Made by a program: the position numbers and the translations under genes. From Bacillota bacterium (GTDB lineage Bacteria > Bacillota > Clostridia > Peptostreptococcales > Anaerovoracaceae), in the NCBI GenBank assembly GCA_023415235.1, contig JAEZLP010000014.1, forward strand, positions 1 to 56,613: DNA of 56,613 nucleotides. Direction: 5' to 3'. Below, piece by piece: positions 1-6,713 of the stretch; position 1 is the stretch's first letter; each line of letters begins with the position of its first letter. A model generated the notes under the pieces. The model searched no databases, had not been told where the DNA came from, and saw nothing but the letters and a program-made list of their open reading frames with translations.

Positions 1-117
1 CTCGGGCTTCCTTCAGATTCCGCCTCACGGTGGACACCCTTGCCTCTGGCTATACACTTCCCGCTACTGGCGTGTTCGGGACTTTCACCCGTTAGACTGC
101 GCCCATGCTGGGCGCAC
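1..117 (-). mobile_element. Group IIC intron, 5' end (partial, runs off the window)
   Basis: Read on the minus strand from 117, the sequence opens with GTGCGCCCAGCATGGG, the GUGYG 5' splice-site start of bacterial group II introns. It continues with blocks I recognise from domain I of group IIC introns such as the Oceanobacillus iheyensis one: GCAAGGGTGTCC and GGAATCTGAAGGAAGC. Only about 117 bases of domain I are inside the window, so the maturase/reverse transcriptase and the 3' end cannot be judged. The intron starts one to two bases behind the terminator hairpin at 118-158. Class C introns characteristically insert behind intrinsic terminators, so position and sequence agree. Confidence 0.85.
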
Positions 118-158
118 ATAAAAAACAAGGTACAGTTCATCTGTACCTTGTTTTTTAT
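118..158 (-). terminator. Intrinsic terminator hairpin, insertion site of the group II intron
   Basis: A perfect 16-bp stem (120-135 with 141-156) has the loop TTCAT and A/T flanks that extend the pairing. On the minus strand it is followed by TTTTTTAT and then directly by the intron. It is symmetrical enough to work on both strands. On the minus strand it would end transcripts arriving from the flavodoxin gene or from the structured region at 160-412. Confidence 0.8.
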
Positions 159-159
159 T

Positions 160-412
160 TTGTTCTCAAGGGAGAAGGGACTTGAACGGAAGAATTCCAT
201 GCCAGCTAAAGCTGGGGAATTCCCGTATAGCACCTACCAAACATTTGCTGTCTCAAATATGGTTAGGTGCGTAACCCGAAAGGGCGCGACCGTCGTTGGA
301 AAGTCCTGCGGACTTTTCAACAGGGAGCGGTCCAAGCCTGCTGAATGAGCAGGCGCAGGACGGCAGGTGCAAGGAACGAGCAGCTGTGTAAGTCCCTTCG
401 ACCGGACCAGCT
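160..412 (+). ncRNA. Highly structured RNA candidate (possibly raiA-motif-like)
   Basis: This non-coding stretch is unusually rich in nested inverted repeats. AAGGGACTT (176-184) pairs with AAGTCCCTT (391-399) and closes the whole element. Inside are GAATTCC/GGAATTC enclosing CCAGC/GCTGG, GCACCTA/TAGGTGC, CCC-GAAA-GGG, a GTTGGAAAGTCC/GGACTTTTCAAC arm and GCCTGCT/AGCAGGC. The GAAA tetraloop, a G-U pair in the GTTGG arm and A-rich single-stranded segments favour the plus strand. Size and architecture recall the raiA-motif RNAs of Firmicutes, but that name is from memory and not verified. No clear plus-strand promoter is visible. A minus-strand RNA ending at the hairpin 118-158 remains possible. 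Confidence 0.5.
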
Positions 413-471
413 AGCCATTTTCCTGCATTATCCCGTTTTCAAGAATGCCGTTAATGAGGTCAAATTTTAGA

Positions 472-1536
472 TCAACTTTTTAGGCATGCAATAAGATCTT
501 TTGTAGAATCTAAAGTGAATTCTGATTCTTTGTCGCACTGGTTCATAAATCGTTTATTTTCATCCGTTAATTTTTCTTTAGACTGTATAGACATTGAAAG
601 CCTTTTGCCGGAGAGAAGAAGCCTATGCGCTAAGTTAAGCTTCTTATAGTCGATTCTTCCGCTAAAATGGAAAAAGCGTATATTTTGCAATGGAATGCCT
701 CTAAGGCTGTTAGTTCTTACTTTCTCCAGAATATTTGTCATAGATTTAGGAGTAAAACCGACACTAAAAACAATAAAGCTTTTATCTTGGAATTTTTTAC
801 ACAAATTCCTAAGCAGGTTACTACCTGCTATTTGACCGGCATAAATGCCGCCCCCGAAAACAATAGCATCATATTTCGTTAGTTTTGATGTTTTTACCTC
901 GCTGCATTCCAGTAAATCGGCACCCAATTCTTGTGCGATTAATTCTGCATAGGATTTTGTTGTTCCGTAAGTTGATTTGTAAATTACTATCGTTTTATTC
1001 ATTGTTTTTACCTTTCTGTTTTTATTGTTTTTCATTCTGATAATAACCAGCAGAGGAATTGAAATTAGCCATAATGCAAGGAAAAGAAATTTCAGCATAG
1101 TGATAAAGCTCGAAAAAGTAACGAGTTGAGGCATTACAGAAGGGAAGTTCTTTAGCAGTATCAAAAGAGAAATATTTTCAATGATATCCGAAAAACCCCG
1201 CAGGTAAGATAATATCGTCAATCTTCTAAATCCGGTCTTGAGCAGATCTTGCCCCATGATATATTTCAAAATCATGTTCTGCAACATAACAAAGCTTGCG
1301 ATGAAAACAAAGTCTATCAACAGCATCCTTATATATATGAGCTTACCTGGATCGCCCAAAGCATCAAACAGTTGGTATACGTCTATAGGGCTGTAATGGA
1401 TTCTCATATCGAGTGTTGAAGCACCATCACTAAAAAAACGAAAGTCATGTTCATTTAGCTGTATTGCTAGTAAGGATACGGTAAAGACCAGAATTACTGT
1501 CAATATCTTTGCCTTATCAGATTTTAATAGTATCAT
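472..1536 (-). CDS. Membrane domain-flavodoxin fusion protein
   Basis: A protein of about 354 residues in two parts. Residues 1-170 hold about four hydrophobic segments of an unrecognised membrane domain. The C-terminal 175 residues are a flavodoxin-like domain starting MNKTIVIYKSTYGTT, whose STYGTTK segment is the FMN phosphate-binding loop. ATG 1536 is preferred over GTG 1551 because AAGGTGG lies upstream of it. At the junction (ATG 1002) there is an internal AAAGGT site about seven bases before a methionine codon, so the flavodoxin may also be made alone. The gene is divergent from a TetR regulator that probably controls it. It could act in redox handling at the membrane; the substrate is unknown. 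Confidence 0.75.
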   Translation of the reverse strand: MILLKSDKAKILTVILVFTVSLLAIQLNEHDFRFFSDGASTLDMRIHYSPIDVYQLFDALGDPGKLIYIRMLLIDFVFIASFVMLQNMILKYIMGQDLLKTGFRRLTILSYLRGFSDIIENISLLILLKNFPSVMPQLVTFSSFITMLKFLFLALWLISIPLLVIIRMKNNKNRKVKTMNKTIVIYKSTYGTTKSYAELIAQELGADLLECSEVKTSKLTKYDAIVFGGGIYAGQIAGSNLLRNLCKKFQDKSFIVFSVGFTPKSMTNILEKVRTNSLRGIPLQNIRFFHFSGRIDYKKLNLAHRLLLSGKRLSMSIQSKEKLTDENKRFMNQCDKESEFTLDSTKDLIACLKS

Positions 1537-1557
1537 TTCGTATTTTCCCACCTTGTC

Positions 1558-1587
1558 TTGACAAAAGATGCAACGCTATTGTATACT
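1558..1587 (+). promoter_or_regulatory. Sigma-A-type promoter of the tetR gene
   Basis: TTGACA (1558-1563), an 18-base spacer and TATACT (1582-1587) lie 70-100 bases before the TTG start at 1657. The -10 box falls inside the palindrome at 1581-1605, so a bound repressor would block it. Confidence 0.6.
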
Positions 1588-1605
1588 TAAGTTATATAAG
1601 TATAC
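1581..1605. promoter_or_regulatory. Palindromic operator between tetR and the flavodoxin gene
   Basis: GTATACTTA (1581-1589) and its exact inverse TAAGTATAC (1597-1605) flank a 7-base centre. A further half-site-like GTATACAT begins at 1611. A 25-bp palindrome in a 120-bp divergent intergenic region next to a TetR gene is the expected arrangement for an autoregulatory operator. Confidence 0.7.
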
Positions 1606-1656
1606 TACGAGTATACATAACGCTATCATGTTTGTCGACAGAAGGAGGGGTCAATT

Positions 1657-2298
1657 TTGAATGAATTGAGTAGAAGGGAACGTGAGCGTCAAAATATGGT
1701 GAAAACAATTATTTCAACAGCTGAGGAATTGTTCTGCAAGCTTGGTTATGAAAATACCGCTATGGATGATATTGCTAAGGCCTCCGAATATACAAAAAGA
1801 ACGATATATAAATACTTTAGGAGCAAAGAGGATTTATTCTTTGCTGTTGCACTTAAAGGATATCAAGAGTTATATCGCTTGATCGTAAAAAATAATAATG
1901 AAGAAGTAAACGGATTCGGAAGAATTCGCTCTGCATATTATGCTTTTTATGAATTCTACAAACGTTCCCCGCAAATGCTTCAGCTAATAAATTTAAGCGG
2001 TGTTGTGAAATCTGCCTCTCCAAATCCAGAATCACCATACATGCTTAAATACATGAAAATAGATAAAGAGCTATTTGATATTATTTTGAAGATGTTTATG
2101 GAAGGTAAAGCTGACGGGAGTATCCGGACCGATATGGAGATTTCAATGCTCGCATTTTCATCTATTTTTATGGTAACAGGATATTTCCAGATGCTTTCGT
2201 TATCCGGCGATACGTATACTAGTCACTTCGGTATCGATAAGGAGCTTTTTATCAGGCATTCCATCGAAATTATGCTTGGCACAATAGAGAAGAGATAA
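1657..2298 (+). CDS. TetR/AcrR family transcriptional regulator
   Basis: A 213-residue protein with an N-terminal TetR helix-turn-helix at about residues 14-60 (AEELFCKLGYENTAMDDIAK followed by a TKRTIYKYF recognition helix). A helical ligand-binding and dimerisation domain follows. The start is TTG at 1657, set by GGAGGGG seven bases upstream. Its gene is divergent from the membrane-flavodoxin gene and a 25-bp palindrome overlaps its promoter, so autorepression and control of the neighbour are likely. The ligand cannot be told from sequence. Confidence 0.9.
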   Translation: MNELSRRERERQNMVKTIISTAEELFCKLGYENTAMDDIAKASEYTKRTIYKYFRSKEDLFFAVALKGYQELYRLIVKNNNEEVNGFGRIRSAYYAFYEFYKRSPQMLQLINLSGVVKSASPNPESPYMLKYMKIDKELFDIILKMFMEGKADGSIRTDMEISMLAFSSIFMVTGYFQMLSLSGDTYTSHFGIDKELFIRHSIEIMLGTIEKR

Positions 2299-2368
2299 GG
2301 GGAAGGGAGTTGAGCGGAAGGAAGTTGCATGAATTCGTGGAAAGTGTTACCATAAGGATATTTAAAAC

Positions 2369-2397
2369 AAACGTCTCAGAATTCTGAGACGTTTTTG
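2369..2397 (+). terminator. Intrinsic terminator after tetR
   Basis: AAACGTCTCAG-AATT-CTGAGACGTTT is a perfect 11-bp stem followed by further T residues. It ends the tetR transcript and lies just ahead of the lipoprotein gene. Confidence 0.75.
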
Positions 2398-2421
2398 AAC
2401 AAAACGGAAAGGGGAACTTTG

Positions 2422-2727
2422 ATGAGAAAACGATTCATAATGATTTGTCTGCTGGCTTTCTGCGCTTCGCTTTTGCTAACCGGATGCATTCCAGGAGACG
2501 GAACCTATACGTCCGATGATCCTGCCGGTTTCTTTTGGGGTGTCTGGCACGGCTGGATCGCTCCGATTTCACTGATTATCAGCCTCTTTGTAGACGGTAT
2601 CAGAGTATATGAAACCGTTAATACCGGCTGGTGGTATGATTTCGGATTTTATATTGCTGTAATCAGCGGCTTCGGAGGACTATCCCTGTCACGGAAAAAG
2701 GGAAAGAAGGGAAAAGACAAGGACTGA
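2422..2727 (+). CDS. Small conserved membrane lipoprotein of unknown function
   Basis: 101 residues from ATG 2422, which has GGAAAGGGG upstream; a TTG at 2395 lies inside the preceding terminator and is less likely. The N-terminus is a lipoprotein signal with the lipobox LLTGC. A Trp/Gly-rich membrane part with about two hydrophobic segments follows, then a Lys-rich C-terminal tail (KKGKKGKDKD) expected on the cytoplasmic side. I recognise the type as a conserved hypothetical protein of Clostridia and other Firmicutes but know no function. It forms a single-gene unit between two terminators. Confidence 0.7.
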   Translation: MRKRFIMICLLAFCASLLLTGCIPGDGTYTSDDPAGFFWGVWHGWIAPISLIISLFVDGIRVYETVNTGWWYDFGFYIAVISGFGGLSLSRKKGKKGKDKD

Positions 2728-2821
2728 TTTCCTAATTGTTTTGAAACATGCACTTACTAAGGAAAAGAGGACAACTTCTAGTCAACAGGGCAATTTCATA
2801 TATTATTCAAGCATTAGAAAG

Positions 2822-2853
2822 GCAAATTCTTATCAAAGAGAATTTGCTTTTTT
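2822..2853 (+). terminator. Intrinsic terminator after the lipoprotein gene
   Basis: GCAAATTCT (2822-2830) pairs with AGAATTTGC (2839-2847), followed by TTTTTT. Confidence 0.8.
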
Positions 2854-2903
2854 CTATCACATATCCCATTTTAATGCCATATGCTATTTTGAGGTGATAT
2901 GGT

Positions 2904-3551
2904 ATGAAAACGGAACCTGCAACAATATACAAAATGACCATCGAAAAGGAAATGGAATACAGGGGAACGCCGGTACTCCATTACAAGATTGAATATCCAA
3001 AATTTCATGATCCTTCCGGTCAACTGGAATTGGAGCCAATCAACGAGTGGTATCGGAAGCAGGCAGCGGCGCTTCAGAAAAAATATGAAACCGAAACCTA
3101 TGAAGAAGCGGTGGAACACCTGAAAAGCAGCCGGAAAAACCATTTTCCGTTTCATGTATTCGAAGCGTTTTCGGTCTACGAGGTGCCATACAATAAGAGA
3201 GACTTGATGAGCCTGTACTATGATCATTATACTTATACAGGAGGAGCCCACGGCAATACCGTTAGGGTTTCAGACACCTGGAATATGAAAAACGGAACAC
3301 GAATCAATCTTTATCAATTTACGACCGATCCTGTCCGTTTTACAAGAGAGATTTTGCAGGAAATCGACAAACAGATCGAACACAAAATGGAAACAGGAGA
3401 AGGCGGGTATTTTAATGACTATTTAAAACTCACCGCCCAGTATTTTGATCCGGACCATTTTTACCTGAGACCGGAGGGTATTGCAATTTTCTATCAGCAA
3501 TATGAGATCGCACCATACGCAAGCGGTATCCCGGAGTTCGTCATATCGTAG
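2904..3551 (+). CDS. DUF3298/DUF4163-type protein (RsiV C-terminal-like)
   Basis: A 215-residue protein resembling the DUF4163 plus DUF3298 pair found in the extracellular part of RsiV-type anti-sigma factors and in PdaC. Supporting segments are the N-terminal beta-rich part ending near residue 60, the YYDHYTYTGGAHGN motif near residues 106-119, and the C-terminal FYQQYEIAPYASGIPEF motif near residues 195-211. No signal peptide or membrane helix is visible, so unlike RsiV it seems cytosolic. The function is unknown. The start ATG has GAGGTGAT close upstream. It converges with the bacteriohemerythrin gene. Confidence 0.75.
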   Translation: MKTEPATIYKMTIEKEMEYRGTPVLHYKIEYPKFHDPSGQLELEPINEWYRKQAAALQKKYETETYEEAVEHLKSSRKNHFPFHVFEAFSVYEVPYNKRDLMSLYYDHYTYTGGAHGNTVRVSDTWNMKNGTRINLYQFTTDPVRFTREILQEIDKQIEHKMETGEGGYFNDYLKLTAQYFDPDHFYLRPEGIAIFYQQYEIAPYASGIPEFVIS

Positions 3552-3577
3552 AAAGGGCAGGCGTCTGACAACGAGCC

Positions 3578-3609
3578 TAAAAAAAGAACAGAACACTCAG
3601 GTTCTGTTC
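3578..3609 (-). terminator. Intrinsic terminator of the bacteriohemerythrin gene
   Basis: GAACAGAAC (3586-3594) and GTTCTGTTC (3601-3609) form a 9-bp stem. On the minus strand it is followed by a run of T residues (the A run at 3579-3585). Confidence 0.75.
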
Positions 3610-3627
3610 CGGATCATGTTGTTTGAA

Positions 3628-4032
3628 TTACTTCAGACCTTTAGCAAAGACGCCGATTTTTTTATCCTCATTGGAAATATGCTTCGTTAACCAGTCAATA
3701 ACCATTTGATTTGCATTCAGTATAACTATAATATTTCCGCCGGATTCCTGGTATTCCTTCTTTAGCTTGGCAAGCTCGCCGATAAATGCGGTATGCAGTG
3801 ATTTTTGCCTAGCGTATTCGGGGTATTTTATACTGAGCATATACTGCTCTTCATCGTGAAAATGCTTTTTTGTGTAATCATCGAGAAAATCCAGCAACTG
3901 GCCGATGAATTCCTTGGCCTGTCCCTTTTTTCCCGCTTCAAACAGCTCATCCGCTTTTTGGAACCATACCTTATGCTGCTCGTCGACGAGACTTACACCT
4001 ACCGTCAAATCTTCTGTCCATCCCATTGCCAT
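3628..4032 (-). CDS. Bacteriohemerythrin
   Basis: A 134-residue four-helix-bundle protein of the bacteriohemerythrin family, which binds O2 at a di-iron centre and in anaerobes is thought to buffer or sense oxygen. Expected ligands are visible at H20, H57, E61 (H-F-H-D-E-E motif), H80, H118 and D123. The position expected for the other histidine of the HxxxH pair, five residues after the YP motif, is Gln76. It is a single gene with its own terminator. No signal peptide is present, so it is cytosolic. Confidence 0.9.
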   Translation of the reverse strand: MAMGWTEDLTVGVSLVDEQHKVWFQKADELFEAGKKGQAKEFIGQLLDFLDDYTKKHFHDEEQYMLSIKYPEYARQKSLHTAFIGELAKLKKEYQESGGNIIVILNANQMVIDWLTKHISNEDKKIGVFAKGLK

Positions 4033-4206
4033 AACAAAACTCCACCTTTCTTCCGTACATTCTCTAAACTTTCAAAATATATGGCTGATGACATAATATC
4101 ACATATGCCGATGAATTTATACCCCTTTCGCAGAAATATCAAACTGTCAAATATTCTGGAATTTAAGAAGGGAGTGGGTTATAATAGTAACGAACCCAAA
4201 CCGGTA

Positions 4207-4234
4207 TTGCATCGGTTATACTACCGTTTATACT
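4207..4234 (+). promoter_or_regulatory. Probable sigma-A promoter of mnmA
   Basis: TTGCAT (4207-4212), a 16-base spacer and TATACT (4229-4234) end 23 bases ahead of the mnmA start codon. Confidence 0.5.
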
Positions 4235-4257
4235 ATGGAAAAAGGAAAGAGGCAGTT

Positions 4258-5334
4258 ATGGCTAAAGTATTGATTGCAATGAGCGGAGGGGTTGACAGCT
4301 CCGTGGCGGCGGTGCTTCTCTTGGAGCAGGGCTACGAGGTGGCTGGCGCAACCTTTAAGCTTTTTGATAATGAGGATATCGGAATTGACAGAACGAGGAC
4401 CTGTTGTTCATTGGAGGATGTTTTGGATGCGAAGAGCGTAGCTGACAAGCTTGGCTTTCGGCATGATGTATTCAATTTCGGGATGCAGTTTGAGCGGGAT
4501 GTAATCCTTCCGTTTGCGGAAGCATACCGCCGAGGCGAAACTCCGAATCCATGCATCGAATGCAACCGAAGCATAAAATTTGACAAATTCCTGGAGCGGG
4601 CTCTGCTTCTGGATTATGATTTTATTGCCACAGGTCATTATGCCAGGATTGAGAAGGACGCGGCCACCGGAAGATATTTGCTGAAAAAAGGCCTTGATCC
4701 GGCAAAGGATCAGAGCTATGCTCTATATACCATGACCCAGGAGGAATTAGCCAGGACGCTGTTCCCTCTGGGCAATCTGAAGAAGACGGAAATCAGAGCG
4801 ATTGCGGAGGAAAAGGGCTTTGTCAATGCAAAAAAGCCCGATAGTCAGGATATTTGTTTTGTCAAGGATGGCGATTATGCCGGTTTCCTTAAGAAAACCC
4901 TTAATGTAAACGCCATGGAAGGGGATTTCGTGGATCATGAAGGGAATATTCTGGGAAGACATCACGGCATCATCCATTATACCATCGGTCAAAGGAAGGG
5001 CCTGGGAACTACTTTTGGAAAGCCCATGTACGTGGTCGATATCGACAGCGAAACAAACCGGATCACCCTCGGGACCAATGAAGATCTTTTTGTCGAAAGC
5101 TTTACGGCAGGGGATCTCAATCTGATTTCCGTTGCCGAGCTTGCGGAGCCCATGGAGGTTACCGTGAAAACCAGGTATACTGCAAAGGAAGTTCCTGCCA
5201 CAATATATCCCCCGGAAAACGGCAGGATTTTTGTCAGGCTTCAGGAAAAACAGCGCGCCGTCACCCCAGGACAAGCCGCGGTATTTTATCAGGGCGATGT
5301 GGTAGTCGGTGGTGGAAAGATCATAAAGCGATAA
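4258..5334 (+). CDS. mnmA: tRNA-specific 2-thiouridylase MnmA
   Basis: Forms 2-thiouridine at the wobble U34 of Lys, Glu and Gln tRNAs, using ATP and sulfur relayed from a cysteine desulfurase. 358 residues, the normal length. The PP-loop SGGVDSS is at residues 9-15, the catalytic cysteine is in NPCIECN (C99) and the second catalytic cysteine is in SQDICF (C200). The start at 4258 (MAKVLIAMSGG) follows an AAAGGAAAGAGG site. The reading frame stays open far upstream, but that part has no family similarity. It is monocistronic, ending at a terminator shared with yajC. Confidence 0.95.
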   Translation: MAKVLIAMSGGVDSSVAAVLLLEQGYEVAGATFKLFDNEDIGIDRTRTCCSLEDVLDAKSVADKLGFRHDVFNFGMQFERDVILPFAEAYRRGETPNPCIECNRSIKFDKFLERALLLDYDFIATGHYARIEKDAATGRYLLKKGLDPAKDQSYALYTMTQEELARTLFPLGNLKKTEIRAIAEEKGFVNAKKPDSQDICFVKDGDYAGFLKKTLNVNAMEGDFVDHEGNILGRHHGIIHYTIGQRKGLGTTFGKPMYVVDIDSETNRITLGTNEDLFVESFTAGDLNLISVAELAEPMEVTVKTRYTAKEVPATIYPPENGRIFVRLQEKQRAVTPGQAAVFYQGDVVVGGGKIIKR

Positions 5335-5335
5335 A

Positions 5336-5368
5336 AAAACCCTGCAGCAATCTGCAGGGTTGTTATTT
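5336..5368. terminator. Bidirectional terminator between mnmA and yajC
   Basis: AACCCTGCAG-CAAT-CTGCAGGGTT (5338-5361) is flanked by A and T runs on the two sides. It can serve both converging genes. Confidence 0.8.
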
Positions 5369-5373
5369 AGACC

Positions 5374-5835
5374 TTATTCCTTGCTATCTGTATTTGTTTC
5401 TGTTTCAGCGGGTTCCTCTTCAACAGGTGCTTCTTCAACAGGTGCTTCTTCAACAGGTGCTTCTTCTAGCTTTTTGGTCATTCTCTTCGGTAATGTCTTT
5501 TTTGGAGCTTCTGATTTTGTATCCTCTGCCGGTTCTTCTTTTCTGGTCTTCTTAGAAGAAGGAGCTGGCTCGTCCGTAACCACCTTAGAAACTGCCCATC
5601 TCATGATCTCAAACTTTACTTTGTCTGCTCCGACCTGGATTGTCAAGGTTTCATCTTTGGTCTTTACGATCTTGCCGCAAATGCCTCCGATTGTGATTAC
5701 TTCATCTCCCACCTTGATGGCGTTTCTCATGGCCGCAACAGCCTTTTCCCTCTTTTTCTGAGGTCTGATCAGCAAGAAATACATGATGACGATCAAAAGA
5801 ATTAAAGGCATTAAGGTTGCTATTTGTTGACTCAT
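5374..5835 (-). CDS. yajC: Preprotein translocase subunit YajC
   Basis: An accessory subunit of the Sec translocon working with SecDF. 153 residues: one transmembrane helix near residues 5-24 (LILLIVIMYFLLIRPQKK), the conserved YajC core to about residue 85, then a long charged tail. The tail contains three copies of EEAPV, encoded by three repeats of a 15-base unit around 5416-5465. It is transcribed opposite to secDF and convergent with mnmA. In many Firmicutes it sits in line with secDF. The RBS AGGAGG is nine bases before the ATG and its own promoter is visible. Confidence 0.92.
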   Translation of the reverse strand: MSQQIATLMPLILLIVIMYFLLIRPQKKREKAVAAMRNAIKVGDEVITIGGICGKIVKTKDETLTIQVGADKVKFEIMRWAVSKVVTDEPAPSSKKTRKEEPAEDTKSEAPKKTLPKRMTKKLEEAPVEEAPVEEAPVEEEPAETETNTDSKE

Positions 5836-5864
5836 TATTCATCCTCCTCTCACGTAATAAAAAA

Positions 5865-5893
5865 ATTATATAGTAAAAAAAATAAATTGTAAA
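5865..5893 (-). promoter_or_regulatory. Sigma-A promoter of yajC
   Basis: On the minus strand: TTTACA (5888-5893), a 17-base spacer and a perfect TATAAT (5865-5870), 30 bases upstream of the yajC start. Confidence 0.7.
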
Positions 5894-5903
5894 TCCTTTT
5901 TTC

Positions 5904-5932
5904 TTGATTTAAAATTATATGTATGTTAATAT
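5904..5932 (+). promoter_or_regulatory. Probable promoter of tRNA-Leu
   Basis: TTGATT (5904-5909), a 17-base spacer and TAATAT (5927-5932), 57 bases ahead of the tRNA gene. It is back to back with the yajC promoter. Confidence 0.5.
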
Positions 5933-5988
5933 AACAAAGCGGGTCTTTTTACCCCCCAGAGTTGTAAAAACGTTAACCACTTTGTTGC

Positions 5989-6075
5989 GCCGGCGTGATG
6001 GAATTGGCAGACGTGCGGGACTCAAAATCCCGTGGTGGCAACACCGTATCGGTTCGACCCCGATCGCCGGCACCA
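5989..6075 (+). tRNA. tRNA-Leu (anticodon CAA)
   Basis: Acceptor arm GCCGGCG (5989-5995) pairs with CGCCGGC (6065-6071). A discriminator A and an encoded CCA follow (6073-6075). The anticodon stem is CGGGA/TCCCG with loop CTCAAAA, giving anticodon CAA, which reads UUG. A long variable arm (TGGTGGCAACACCGT region) is typical of class II tRNA-Leu, and the T-arm carries GGTTCGACCCC. Its own terminator follows. Confidence 0.95.
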
Positions 6076-6080
6076 TAAAG

Positions 6081-6117
6081 AAACAAGCTTCAGGGCTGTT
6101 CCGAAGCTTGTTTTTTG
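6081..6117 (+). terminator. Terminator of tRNA-Leu
   Basis: AAACAAGCTTC (6081-6091) pairs with GAAGCTTGTTT (6103-6113), followed by TTTT. Confidence 0.85.
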
Positions 6118-6193
6118 TATTTTCTGTATAATTCGCATGTTAAAAAATATAATGTAGAAGATAATATTTGGAAGTCTTGATAAGGAGGATATC

Positions 6194-6559
6194 ATGGGTA
6201 CGGTATTAAAGAATCTGAAGGGCTTTCTGTTTGCTTTCATTTTATTTATATTGCTGACCCTGCTGATCAGCGTTGTCGTCAAATTGACACCTGCTCCGGA
6301 AGGGTGGGCGCTTTACTACATGGTAGGCATTCTTAGCATTACTTGTCTGTTTCTGGGCATATTCATCGGGAACGATATGAAGAAGAGGGGATTTGTTTAT
6401 GGAGCTTTGTATTCCGTTATTTTCCTGCTGATTCTGTCTGCGTTTTATATGCTGGCTTTTTCCACTGGGATTGACGCAGGCGCCGGTCTGATCAAGTACC
6501 TGATTCCGGTTCTCTTCGGCAGTGTGGGCGGAATGATCGGCGTTAATTTAAGAAGCTGA
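6194..6559 (+). CDS. YrzE/TIGR04086-type membrane protein
   Basis: 121 residues with four predicted membrane helices (about residues 10-30, 42-60, 68-90 and 100-118) and almost no soluble part. Length, topology and position next to the sec genes match the TIGR04086 family, which includes B. subtilis YrzE. The function is not established. The RBS AAGGAGG lies directly upstream of the ATG. Confidence 0.7.
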   Translation: MGTVLKNLKGFLFAFILFILLTLLISVVVKLTPAPEGWALYYMVGILSITCLFLGIFIGNDMKKRGFVYGALYSVIFLLILSAFYMLAFSTGIDAGAGLIKYLIPVLFGSVGGMIGVNLRS

Positions 6560-6713
6560 ATATGGGGAAGAAACGGATATCGATGCAATTTCAGCGTTTT
6601 CTGACGATTTCGCTTGTAGGAAGGCCGAAATAGTAGTAAAATATTCTGTAATATAAAATTTGATATTGAAAAATATTACGAAATACAAGCAGAGAAGAGA
6701 AGGTGAAAATACG

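Noticed and set aside
165..200. tRNA T-arm-like sequence on the minus strand (GTTCAAGTCCC followed by CTCCC)
   Set aside because: No acceptor, D or anticodon arm can be built around it; the bases belong to the larger set of stems at 160-412.
40..348. Open frame of 102 codons on the plus strand
   Set aside because: It runs across the intron end, the terminator hairpin and the structured RNA, has no RBS and resembles no protein.
5360..5761. Plus-strand Ser-rich open frame across yajC
   Set aside because: The Ser/Thr/Gly repeats are the antisense of the EEAPV repeats of yajC.
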